From NCBI RefSeq assembly GCF_900005765.1, contig NC_041684.1:590889-654888 (forward strand): a stretch of 64,000 nt of DNA, in the 5' to 3' direction. Origin of the DNA: Plasmodium relictum (taxonomy: Eukaryota; Apicomplexa; Aconoidasida; Haemosporida; Plasmodiidae). The notes under the pieces are model-generated. The model worked only from the letters and a program-made list of their open reading frames with translations, searched no databases and was not told the DNA's origin. A program made the translations under genes and the position numbers. This document shows, piece by piece, positions 47,411-57,650 of the stretch (within the stretch, counting starts at the first letter, position 1; every line of letters starts with the position of its first letter).

Positions 47411-47860
47411 AAATATTAGAGAAAAGAAAAACAAAAAAAAAGGAATAATAAATTATTTCTACTTTTCATATTTCTCATCTCTAAAAACTTAAGTTTTTTT
47501 GAATTTAGTTTTTTTTTTTTTTAAATGATAACAAACATATTTAATTAAACTATATTTAAAAGATATGTTTAAAATAATTTACAAAATTTTTTAGTTAATC
47601 TATTTTTCTGTCTTTTTGATGTATTAACAAAAATAAAACAGTTAATTAAATATTAAAATTAAAAAATTGGAAACAAAATGAAAAAAAAAAAAATTTTTTA
47701 AATAAATATAAAAAATTCCATAAATAAGATTTCTTAATAATTACATCATCTCTTAATATTTATTAACCCCCTTTTTTTTGTTTTTGTACATTTACATTTT
47801 TAAATAAAATTAAAAATGTATATAAGAATGTACTATTTTTATTTTTATTATTTTATTAGA

Positions 47861-47908
47861 TTTTATTTTATTTTATTTTATTTTATTTTATTTTATTTTA
47901 TTTTATTT
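47861..47908. repeat. (TTTTA)n pentanucleotide microsatellite
   Basis: About nine tandem copies of TTTTA, ending in TTTAT units. Confidence 0.92.
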
Positions 47909-48058
47909 ATTTATTTTTTTTATCTATATAAGTAGTAAAAATGAATACATTCTTTTAAAAAAAGAAAATAAAATGAAATAAACATGTTATTTTTTCCAAT
48001 TAAAATGAATTAATAGAAATAAAAATAAATTTTTCTTTTTTTTTTTAGATATGGCACT

Positions 48059-48083
48059 TTAGCATGTCTTAATGCTAAAACAA
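48059..48083. other. Short inverted repeat downstream of AdoMetDC/ODC
   Basis: TTTAGCA and its perfect inverse TGCTAAA separated by about 8 bases, roughly 50 bases beyond the AdoMetDC/ODC stop codon. It could form a small hairpin in that 3' UTR; chance is possible. Confidence 0.35.
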
Positions 48084-48129
48084 TGTAATAATTTCTATAT
48101 AATTAAATAGTAGAGCTTTTCAACATATT

Positions 48130-51100
48130 TTAATAAAAATTAAAGTGGTTTTTTTGGGAATATATATAAATTTTTTTACTTTTTGGAAATCCATTAAAAT
48201 TTGAAGAACCAACAAAAGTATAAGCACCAGTATATTCATAAATAAGCCAATCATTTATATCACACTCAGGCAAATAAGTAATAGAATTTATCATATCTAA
48301 ACCATCACAAGATTGACCAAATATGTTTGCTAAATAAAAAGGAGAATTAAATATATCATTAGAACTTCTTTCATTTTTTATTATATACATTGGTGTTCTA
48401 TTATATTCGTCAAATATTATACTACTAAAGCAACCATATATACTATCGCTTACATAATAAGAGTAATAATTATATCTATTATCATTAATATTAACTACTT
48501 TTTTCTTTATATTTGTAATATTACCTAGTTTAGAATTGTTATTATTTAAAGTATTTATAATATTTTCATGCATTTTATTTTCTATTACTTTATCTTTTTT
48601 TTTTTCATCTATATTACCATGTACATCATTTATATTAATATTATTTGATAAACTAAAAGGTTCCTTTATATCCTTCAAGAGAACTCCTTTAAAAGTTGGG
48701 TGTCTTTTGCCAATTATTTTCACAGCTAATAGAGTTGAAGAAGCAGCCATATATCTTCCTGGCTCACATATAATTTTTATTTTGTCTTTAATTTCCTTAA
48801 AATAGTGTTCAATAGAAATATTTATAGCTAATGCAATTTTTTCAAAATTATATGAAAAGTACTTTTTTTTTAAAACATTTTTCTCATTTAAAAAGTTTAT
48901 TATATCTTTTTTTAATTCTTCTTCATTTAAGGTGCAATAATTTACCTTCTCATCATTTTTTACATTGTCATATTCTAATTCCTCGGGATACCCACCACCT
49001 AAATTTAAAATTTCAAAATTGTATCCAAATTTTTTGCTTAAATCCCATACTTCCTTAGATAATTTTATTGCTTGACAATAATCAAATAAATTTTTAGTAT
49101 TACTACCAACATGAAAAGATACTCCTATAATATTTAGTTTATGATTTTTACCAAACTCTAGTAATTCTTCCCATTCATATTTATTAGCTCCATATTTAGA
49201 AGACATATAAGATTTATAATTTTTGAAATCAACATTGATACGTAAAAGTAATGAGCAATTAGGATGATATTTATAAATCTTTTTTAATTCTTCTATATTA
49301 TCAAAAGTACAAAGATTAATATTCTCTTTTTGTGCATATATTAAAGAGTTTATACTTTTAATAGTATTAGCATATATAATTCTTTCTCTTGATATTTGTG
49401 GCAAAATGGTTATTATTTTTTTAATTTCTCCTACTGATGCACAATCAAAATTGCAATTTAATCCGTATAAGAATTTTAATACAATTTCATCATCATTACA
49501 TTTTACTGAATAAAAGGGTGTTACATTTGGTAAATTTTTTTTAAATCTTATATACTGAACAAGAATTTTTTCTAGATTAATTAATAGTACAGATGTATCA
49601 ATATTTTCATTTAATATTTTATCAAAAGTATACATCTCAGTAATATTTTTCTCAAAAAATCTAATCATGCCTTCTTTATATTTCTTTTCCTTACATTCAT
49701 TTATTGCTTCACATACTTCATTATTGACATTATTTCTTTCATATTCTATATTCAAATTGCTATCTTTCTTATTGATGCTGTTGTTATTACTAATATTATA
49801 AGTCTCATTACTATAATTATCAATATTTGCATTACTTTCATTACTTTTATTTATCCCATTTTTGCATGCATACTTTATTTCTACATAATTTTTCTCATTA
49901 ATATTACAATTATTTAGATCCCCGTTTTTATTTATTTTCTCATAATTTTTATTAGTAACACTTTCATCCTTTTTTCTTTCAACATATGAAAAATTCAAGA
50001 AATCTTTTTTAAAAATTTTAAATTTATTCATCTGATCATTTTCAAGTGAGTTCATATCAACAATCGTTATTTTATTTTTTTTACAAAAATTATATGAATA
50101 TTCATAAATATCATTCAAAAATTTTTTTTTTCCTAATATATCACTATTATAATTTTTTTCTATATTTTTGATTTCACTAAGGAGTGGGAATATTTTAACG
50201 TCATTTATGTTTTTCAGTTCATAAACGAAATATTGAATTTTAAGAAAATCAATAAACTGTTCTTTAAATAAAACTAAATTATAGTATTGTTGATTATTAA
50301 TTGCAAAATTTTTACTTAACTTGTTTTTTATGTAATAAGAATCATGTATATTGTCGTAATATATCTCCGTTTTCTCTGATTTATTTTCGGAGCTTGCATT
50401 TTCTATAATATTTTCATTTGTTTCACATTCATTTAAATAATTAATAATATATAAATATTTTCCATTATAAAAATTTAATTGATTATTTATAAATTTTAAG
50501 TAACTTTCATATTCTAAATTGTTTGAAATTTCAATAGAAACATACGATACTAAATCTTCAGGAGAGTAATGAACGCAAAAGTAATTATTCTTATGTATAG
50601 CATTGCATGAATAACCACAAGGAGTAAAATAGTATTCATTATACGAAAAGCTCTCTTTATTTTTATTAATACACTCATACAAATCTGTATCAACATTTTT
50701 AATTGAAATATTAGATAAATCTTCATCGTTATAATTATATAATTTTGTATTTCCCCTCTCTAAATAATTAAGTGCACAATCATTTTTCATACTTGTAAAT
50801 GAACTTTGTAAATCAAAATGTTCCCTTACACTACAATATGTTTCTACTTCCTTGTTATTAGTATTATGAACACATTTTCCATTTAAAAAAGTACCTTTCC
50901 TTTCTTTATCATTCCTTATTTCCTTTTTTGTTTTAATTTCATCATCCGTACTAATTGTGTTACTAGTGCAAACTGAAATACCCAAATGATCTTTGTTACA
51001 ACTAGTTTTAATTATATTTGGATATGAAAATATGTTTATGTCTTCTTCGCATGCATGCATAAAATTATAATAATCTTCTTTTTTAATAGTAATGGTATCT

Positions 51101-52116
51101 TCACTATTGTTTTCTTCTGATGATTTTTCATTTTTTTCTTGATCTTTCAAATATGTATTCGAGATATATTTTTTCTTATCAATAATAAGATTTTGTTCCA
51201 TATTTATAGATGATTCTTCTGAAAAATTTATTACGTTATTGCTTTTCTCACAGTAATCTACTTCATCATTAAAGTATTCATCTTCGTATCCTTCTTCTTC
51301 TGTGCTTTTTACATAAAAAATATCACTACTGTAATCTTCTGCTTTTTCATTTTCATCATATAATTTAAAATTTTCATTCTTTTTATGAAAAATATTCATT
51401 GAATCTTTATTTAAGTATATTCTATGAAATTTTTTTCTTTCTTCATGTTTTTTAATATCAAATAAAAGTAATTCTGAACAAAATTTATAACTTGCATATG
51501 GAAAAGTATTATTTACTCGTGCATAAAAAATATAATGATTTCTATCTAAAGGTAATGGAGTATTAACAAATTTCATAGAGCTAAAAAAAAATCGAAAAAA
51601 TTTCTTTTCATCTTCAATTGTTTTATGAGGATATTCTTGTTCATAATGCCCATTTTCTGATATGTTTTGATAATTCATATGTGTAAAAAAAGTATACTCA
51701 AAATTATTTTTTATGAAATCAGTTATTTCACTTAAATCATTATTTTCTAGAAATGTCTCATCATGCTTACAATTTTTATCTAAAATACTTTTATTTTTTA
51801 ATATATACAACAACAAATCAACTAAAAATGGAATAAAAAATAAAACTTTAGTTCTCCCACATGTTTTAAGAAATAATACATTATCATGAATAAATAAGGA
51901 ACTTTCAGATAATAAATATACTCTACATTTTTCATTATTAGATAAATTAGTATCTTCTTCTATTTTTGATATAATAGTGCATCCAATTAATTTCAATTTT
52001 TCTGACCAAAACTCATCTGAAATATCCAATAACGATTTTATTTTTTCATTACAGAAAAAATTCTTCTTTAATTTCATAACAACTCTTTTTTCGATTCCTT
52101 CAAATATTCCTGTCAT
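48130..52116 (-). CDS. AdoMetDC/ODC: Bifunctional S-adenosylmethionine decarboxylase / ornithine decarboxylase
   Basis: Single exon, 1328 aa. The N-terminal half is AdoMetDC: FEGIEKR (processing/catalytic Glu), LLSESSLF with the self-cleavage Glu71-Ser72 that makes the pyruvoyl group, and LKTCGRT with catalytic Cys86. A long Asn/Lys/Glu-rich hinge follows. The C-terminal half (from ~810) is a PLP fold-III ODC: PFYSVKCN with PLP-binding Lys872, FDCASVGEI, SFHVGSNT, LNLGGGYPEELE, ICEPGRYM and GQSCDGLD with catalytic Cys1270. It makes decarboxylated AdoMet and putrescine for spermidine synthesis in the cytosol. Fusion of the two in one chain is the known Plasmodium arrangement. Low-complexity inserts lie in both halves and the hinge. 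It sits beside the gene-poor 5.5 kb region. Confidence 0.97.
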   Translation of the reverse strand: MTGIFEGIEKRVVMKLKKNFFCNEKIKSLLDISDEFWSEKLKLIGCTIISKIEEDTNLSNNEKCRVYLLSESSLFIHDNVLFLKTCGRTKVLFFIPFLVDLLLYILKNKSILDKNCKHDETFLENNDLSEITDFIKNNFEYTFFTHMNYQNISENGHYEQEYPHKTIEDEKKFFRFFFSSMKFVNTPLPLDRNHYIFYARVNNTFPYASYKFCSELLLFDIKKHEERKKFHRIYLNKDSMNIFHKKNENFKLYDENEKAEDYSSDIFYVKSTEEEGYEDEYFNDEVDYCEKSNNVINFSEESSINMEQNLIIDKKKYISNTYLKDQEKNEKSSEENNSEDTITIKKEDYYNFMHACEEDINIFSYPNIIKTSCNKDHLGISVCTSNTISTDDEIKTKKEIRNDKERKGTFLNGKCVHNTNNKEVETYCSVREHFDLQSSFTSMKNDCALNYLERGNTKLYNYNDEDLSNISIKNVDTDLYECINKNKESFSYNEYYFTPCGYSCNAIHKNNYFCVHYSPEDLVSYVSIEISNNLEYESYLKFINNQLNFYNGKYLYIINYLNECETNENIIENASSENKSEKTEIYYDNIHDSYYIKNKLSKNFAINNQQYYNLVLFKEQFIDFLKIQYFVYELKNINDVKIFPLLSEIKNIEKNYNSDILGKKKFLNDIYEYSYNFCKKNKITIVDMNSLENDQMNKFKIFKKDFLNFSYVERKKDESVTNKNYEKINKNGDLNNCNINEKNYVEIKYACKNGINKSNESNANIDNYSNETYNISNNNSINKKDSNLNIEYERNNVNNEVCEAINECKEKKYKEGMIRFFEKNITEMYTFDKILNENIDTSVLLINLEKILVQYIRFKKNLPNVTPFYSVKCNDDEIVLKFLYGLNCNFDCASVGEIKKIITILPQISRERIIYANTIKSINSLIYAQKENINLCTFDNIEELKKIYKYHPNCSLLLRINVDFKNYKSYMSSKYGANKYEWEELLEFGKNHKLNIIGVSFHVGSNTKNLFDYCQAIKLSKEVWDLSKKFGYNFEILNLGGGYPEELEYDNVKNDEKVNYCTLNEEELKKDIINFLNEKNVLKKKYFSYNFEKIALAINISIEHYFKEIKDKIKIICEPGRYMAASSTLLAVKIIGKRHPTFKGVLLKDIKEPFSLSNNININDVHGNIDEKKKDKVIENKMHENIINTLNNNNSKLGNITNIKKKVVNINDNRYNYYSYYVSDSIYGCFSSIIFDEYNRTPMYIIKNERSSNDIFNSPFYLANIFGQSCDGLDMINSITYLPECDINDWLIYEYTGAYTFVGSSNFNGFPKSKKIYIYSQKNHFNFY

Positions 52117-52597
52117 TTTATTTTTATAAATTTTTATCAGAAATTATAATAGTAAATTTATTTGAAGTAATGATGTATTCAAGATAAATAAATATATTAG
52201 TATATATGCTTTTAGATAAATATATAAATATAAAAATGTAATAACAACAAGCCCGTTATTTACGTTGAATCAATTTATCTACTGCTGTTTGAATAAATAA
52301 AGCTATATTATGTAGCTCAAATATATATTTAATTAAAAGAAGAAAAATAATAATTCTATTAAAATTGGCTTTGATTAAATTTCCTTATTAAAAAAATATT
52401 CAATGAATAAAAATTATACTTCCTACATAAATTTATAGAAATATATATTTACATATATGATTTTTGTTTTTGTTTTTTTTTTTTTGTAAGTAAAAAATTT
52501 CAGTGATTCTTATAAATGAATAAAATAAAAATAGAGTTTAAATTATTGAATTTCTTTATATAATTTGCAAATAAATAAGCAAATAAATAAATATACA

Positions 52598-52599
52598 AA

Positions 52600-52638
<39 letters not shown>

Positions 52639-52640
52639 AT
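52598..52640. repeat. (AAAT)n tetranucleotide microsatellite
   Basis: About ten copies of AAAT followed by a short (AT)n. Confidence 0.9.
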
Positions 52641-52975
52641 ATATATATATATGAATGCTTGTACATGTGTATTTGATCTATCTGCATACGTATTAATTTG
52701 TAAAATAAATTTTTTTTTTTTTTTTTAATATTTTATTAATAATTTTAACTTCGATATAATAGAAATAAATGCATGGTTATTTATCTTTTTGATATCTTAC
52801 TTCACTAAACATTTGAAGTTATTATTTATCAATACTTTTAAAATGGTTGCTTCGTATATATAGATCTCTATTTATTTTTCCTTTTTATATTTTATTTTAT
52901 TTTTCTTTTATTCTATTACTTATATATATATGAATAAATCTAAAAAATATATCTATGTCATTTAAAAATATTTTT

Positions 52976-53131
52976 ATGCTAGGGTATTCCCTCTTTTACA
53001 TTGGCACAGGCAAAAATACTGAACCTGGCTTTTTTTTTCTGTTGGCTTCTTCTAATAATTCTTGTTTTATCGAATATCATAGTAGAATATTTTTTATTTA
53101 TTTAAATAAAAAAAATATAAAATTGAGCTAA
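52976..53131. other. Less A+T-rich island: candidate exon or non-coding RNA
   Basis: Bases ~52976-53045 are far richer in G+C than anything within kilobases (AGGGTATTCC..., GGCACAGGC, AACCTGGC). Several frames are open. On the plus strand a 51-codon frame runs from ATG 52976 to 53131. On the minus strand a 33-codon frame runs from ATG 53080 to TAG 52979. A second minus-strand frame has no ATG of its own and ends NRKKKPGSVFLPVPM at 52996; this looks the most protein-like and would need an upstream exon I could not identify. A small structured RNA is an equal alternative. Confidence 0.35.
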
Positions 53132-53497
53132 AATATATATTCATTTGGAATCAAACACACATTATATATACATAATATAATTCATAAGCAATTTATTGAC
53201 TAGACATTTTATAATAAATTGAAATAGTTAACAAAGCATATTCATTTTTAAAAAAATTTCAAACAAATGTTAAAAGTATAACAAATACTACTTTAATTTA
53301 GTAAAAAAAAAATAAAACAAAACAGAAAATAAAGAATTAAATATATATTTTTCAAGTATTCATAAAAAAAAATTCAATTTTTTTTTAGCATGTTATATAT
53401 ATATATATATATAACACAAGTCTTTTCAAATAAATTTTTTATATGAACAAATTTTTAAAATAAAATAACTTATTCCCATATAAAAATTTTAATTTAA

Positions 53498-53534
<37 letters not shown>

Positions 53535-56500
53535 TTTTCTCTTAATTCAAAGTTATTTCAATGTTAAAAAAAAAAAAAATATATAAATACATATATAGAT
53601 ATATATACATGGTAATAATAAAGTCCATGAAAAAAATTACAAAAAGTTAAAATTTAAAAAATACTTTTTCAAATTTTTTTTTTAACAAATGTATTTAGTA
53701 GATGAATAAATTTAAAATATTTATATGTTTTTTGTAAATAAATCTTATTTCACTTTTATTTTGTAAATACTTCACCTTTAAATTATTAAAAATAGGATTT
53801 ATTTTAACAATATGCAAAGAATATTATTTTTTTTTTTTTCTTAAAATAAAGTCTATTAAAATTATTGCATAAATTAAAACCCTATGCATGTTCAATAATA
53901 ATTAAATGAAAAAAAAAAAAAAATAAGCTAGTGATAATATTTTTTGTTGAAATAAAAAAAAAAAAAAAAAATTGTAGTAATATTTCTTGAACTTTTAAAA
54001 GTTTTATTTTTAATATTAAATATAAAATAATAGTAATTATTTTTTATTTCTTTTTTTTAATACAAAAAAATATTTAAAATATTCGAGAATACTCATTTTT
54101 ATGCTCCACTTATTCTCTTCTAATGTGATAATAATGAAAATATTTTAAAAAATAAGAATTTTATAATATATTGATAAATTGAAAAAAAGATAACTTTAAA
54201 AAACTTAATTATTTAGTATATCAATTGATTAAAAATATTTTTTTTATTAATTTGTAATTTTTTTTTACAAAAAGAAAAAAGAAATAATGAAAATAAAAAT
54301 AAAAATCCTGTTATCCATTAATTTTATTAAAAAATATCATAATTGATTCAAAACTTTGTGATATAAATTTAATATAATTCTTAAACATAAAATAGTTAGA
54401 ATTAAAAGAAATGAAAATAAAAAAAATAATATTTTATTATAACAAAAGTTTCATAATTTATAATGAATTATAACTGATGTACTACATTAAATTTTTTTAA
54501 CAGTCCTTAATTCATTTTTTTATATTCGTTAGTTTCTTTTCAAAATAGCAAAAAAACACTTTAAAATAGAAAAATGTCGATGTAATAAAATTACATAATA
54601 ATGTAGCGTATTATAATTTGGAAAAAATTTATATATTTTAAATTTAAGATTTTATATTAAATATTAAGAATAAATTGTTTTTTTTTAACTTTTTTTTTTA
54701 ATGATGTTAAAAATAAAAAAGGAAAAAATTAAAATTCTAAATTTTTTCAATAAAAAATGATACATTTATGTCTTTTTTAAATAATGAGTATGATTAACAT
54801 ATGATATATAAAAGTTAATAAATATTATGGAATAGAAGATTTTTTAATCACTGTTGGCAAAAAAATATCCAAAATATAAATATTTAAATGTATATAATTT
54901 TTTATTTCTGATTTCTTTTTATTAAAATATAATATTTATATAACATTGTTTTATATACAATTAATATATTTTTATATGCAGTTTATGAAATACTTTTATT
55001 TCTCTTTAAATAATTTTAACATTATATATTTACATTTTTAATTTTTTTTAATTATGTTTATAAAAATACTCTGCTTTACTAAAAAATAGTTCATGTATAA
55101 TTGCCAAATGTATAAAATGAAATATATAATATATATTATAATGAATAAAAAGAAAGGAGCATTATTCTTTTTAATTGAACATCTATATATATATTATTAA
55201 CGATAAATAAGATCTAAAGGATTTTTCGTTAGAAATTTTTTTTTATCCTTTTATTATAAGAAATAGAAAATGCATAATTTGTTTCCTATTCCTTGTGAAA
55301 TTTATGATAATACTTATAGAATAAAAATTTATATTAATTAATTGAAGCAATAGAAAAAATAAAATGTTATTTCTCTAATATTTACAAAAATATAGAATAT
55401 AACAAATAGAAGTAGGTATACATGTAACACACCTGTATTTCTACAAAATAATGAATATTTATGTATCAGCCTTTATAACACCAACAAACTTTTTACTCTA
55501 AGATTCAAAAATGAGCATATGATACATGAAAGCATTCATTATTAAATTTTCTGAAAGATTGGCACCAAAAAAAATTAATTACTAATATAAAAAGCTAAAC
55601 AGTTCATATATATTTCCATTGAAAAAATAAAAAGTATCCTTCGTTACTTTATACAAATTTTATTATCTTTTAAAATAAAAAAGAAAAGAAATTATTGCAA
55701 TATATTTATTTTTCACTTTAAAATTAAATATTTTATTTCAATTTATTCTTAGAATGCTATTACCAATAATTCCTTTATTTTTTTTCCAAAATTTATATAT
55801 GTAAGAATAAAGAATTAAGAATAAATTATAAAAAAAAACAGAATAATTTTAACTTAGTGTAATTTTATATTTTGACGTAACTTTATTTTCTAAAATTGGA
55901 ATGTAAAATTAATTATATTATTAAAAAAAAAATAAAAGAAAGGAAAAGAAATATAACTTATATAATACAATGTAAAATTGAGAGAGATATAGCATTTATA
56001 GATAACAAAAAAAAAAAAAAAATAAAAAATAACGGAATTATGAAAATAAATTGAATGAATTAATAAAGTACCTCATAATTTTTTTTCTTCTGATACATAT
56101 AAAAATTTCTGAATATGCAATCTGATAATTTATACAAAGGTAATGCAATTTTATTTTGTTAATTAAAAAAAAATTTAAACATTATTAACTTAAAAGTATT
56201 ATAAAATTTTTTATATATTCCCCTTAAAACACCAATAAATTATTTAATAGGTTAAAACATTATAACAACACAACATGCTTACATAGAAATAATGCTCTCA
56301 CAACTTGTTCTTGAATCAGATCATTTAATTATATACACATATTGGAGTAAATAAATATTATATCAGCTATATAAACAACTAAAGACTCAAATGTATTTAA
56401 TGAATAACAAAGCGTGTAATTTTTTCTTTTAAATGAAATATAAAAAATTTTTTTTTAATAATTATCATCCAATAACCTTTTAGTTTCTCAACATAATTTT

Positions 56501-56941
56501 GTGAATAACAAAAAAAAAGAAAAAAGAAAAATACATATTCTGAGTTTTAAATAAAAATATTTTGCATTATTAATTACTTTTAAAAGATCTTATATAAAAG
56601 TACTTAATCATATTAATTTAATATTTTATATATAAAAGAAAGAAAAAAAATAAAATTTTATAAATATATTTTTTTTTTTAAGTTTTTGTTTATATTTGTT
56701 AAAGACTTCTTTCTGAAATAAAATTATAGTATATTTTGAATGAAAAAAAGTTTTATGTTTTTTTTTTCACTTTCGAAATTTAAATTATTTTATAATTTGT
56801 TTAAATCTTAAATAATTAACTGTAATATAATAGAAAAAAAAGTTTTAATTTTTTAGTAATAGAAATAAAAAACATTATAAAACTAATTTTAAAATTAGCA
56901 TATTATTATAGAAAAATAAAAAAAAAATAAAATAAATTACT

Positions 56942-57190
56942 GCATACTAATAAAAAAATATAAATGCAAACTAATAAAAAAATATGAATGCAAACTAATA
57001 AAAAAATATGAATGCCAACTAATAAAAAAATATGTTATTGCCAACTAATAAAAAAATATGTTATTGCCAACTAATAAAAAAATATGTTATTGCCAACTAA
57101 TAAAAAAATATGTTATTGTCAACTAATAAAAAATATAAATTGCTATCAACCAATAAAAAAAATATAAATTGTTGTCAACTAATAATAATG
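56942..57190. repeat. 24-26 bp tandem repeat upstream of the first ETRAMP gene
   Basis: About ten copies of a unit with the constant core CTAATAAAAAAATAT. Early copies carry GAATGCAAA between cores (24 bp). Four middle copies carry GTTATTGCCAA (26 bp). The last copies drift to AAATTGTTGTCAA. The ordered change along the array indicates successive local duplications. Confidence 0.9.
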
Positions 57191-57650
57191 ATGAAAATAA
57201 GAGACGTGAATATTAACAATTTATTAAATAATTATTTTTTTATTATTAAAATGATCTATGGTATAATGCATGAAAATGATATGTCTCCAGATAAGATATG
57301 GTTAAAAATAAGATATATGATTTATATGCAAACATATTATTTCTTTTTTAATAAATAAGACCACATTAAATTTGTAATATAAGTGCCTAGTTTATTTATA
57401 TAATACTAATAGATCAAGTTAATGCAATCAAAAAAACATATATAGAACGTATCTTTTTTACTTGCATGGAACTAAAAATAGAAAAATATAGCGATTATAA
57501 ATAAAATAAAATAAAATTTTAAAAATGTAGTCAAATAATAATTTAATTTAAAATTTTTTTTTCATGTTTCGTTCATTCTTTACTAATTTGTACTATAGTA
57601 ATCTCTATATACCAAATTAATAATTCTTATTTATGTATTAATAAATCAAA

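Larger units (their letters stand above)
47411..48129. other. Convergent intergenic spacer with hairpin and TTTTA repeat
   Basis: 720 bases between the 3' ends of two genes. Holds the (TTTTA)n repeat at 47861-47908 and a short inverted repeat at 48059-48083. No gene. Confidence 0.75.
52117..57650. other. 5.5 kb gene-poor region between AdoMetDC/ODC and the first ETRAMP gene
   Basis: Longest gene-free stretch in the window, flanked by divergent genes. Contents: 5' flank of AdoMetDC/ODC; an AAAT microsatellite (52598-52640); a less A+T-rich island at ~52976-53075; (AT)n runs at 53395-53415 and 53500-53530; and, from ~55.2 kb, sequence with fewer homopolymers. The 56942-57190 tandem repeat and the ETRAMP 5' flank follow. 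An open frame of 82 codons starting at 57110 overlaps the tandem repeat and looks random. No tRNA or rRNA recognised. Confidence 0.7.

Noticed and set aside
53015-53033. AATACTGAACCTGGC resembling the U1 snRNA 5' end
   Set aside because: The essential 5'-splice-site pairing bases ACUUACCU are not present, and no U1 stem-loops follow.
57110-57358. 82-codon plus-strand open frame before the first ETRAMP gene
   Set aside because: Starts inside the tandem repeat and lacks any protein-like segment; no promoter or splice support.
52117-57650. Possible tRNA or rRNA genes in the gene desert
   Set aside because: No GGTTCGAATCC-like T-loop or other tRNA box combination seen by eye; a covariance scan would be decisive.
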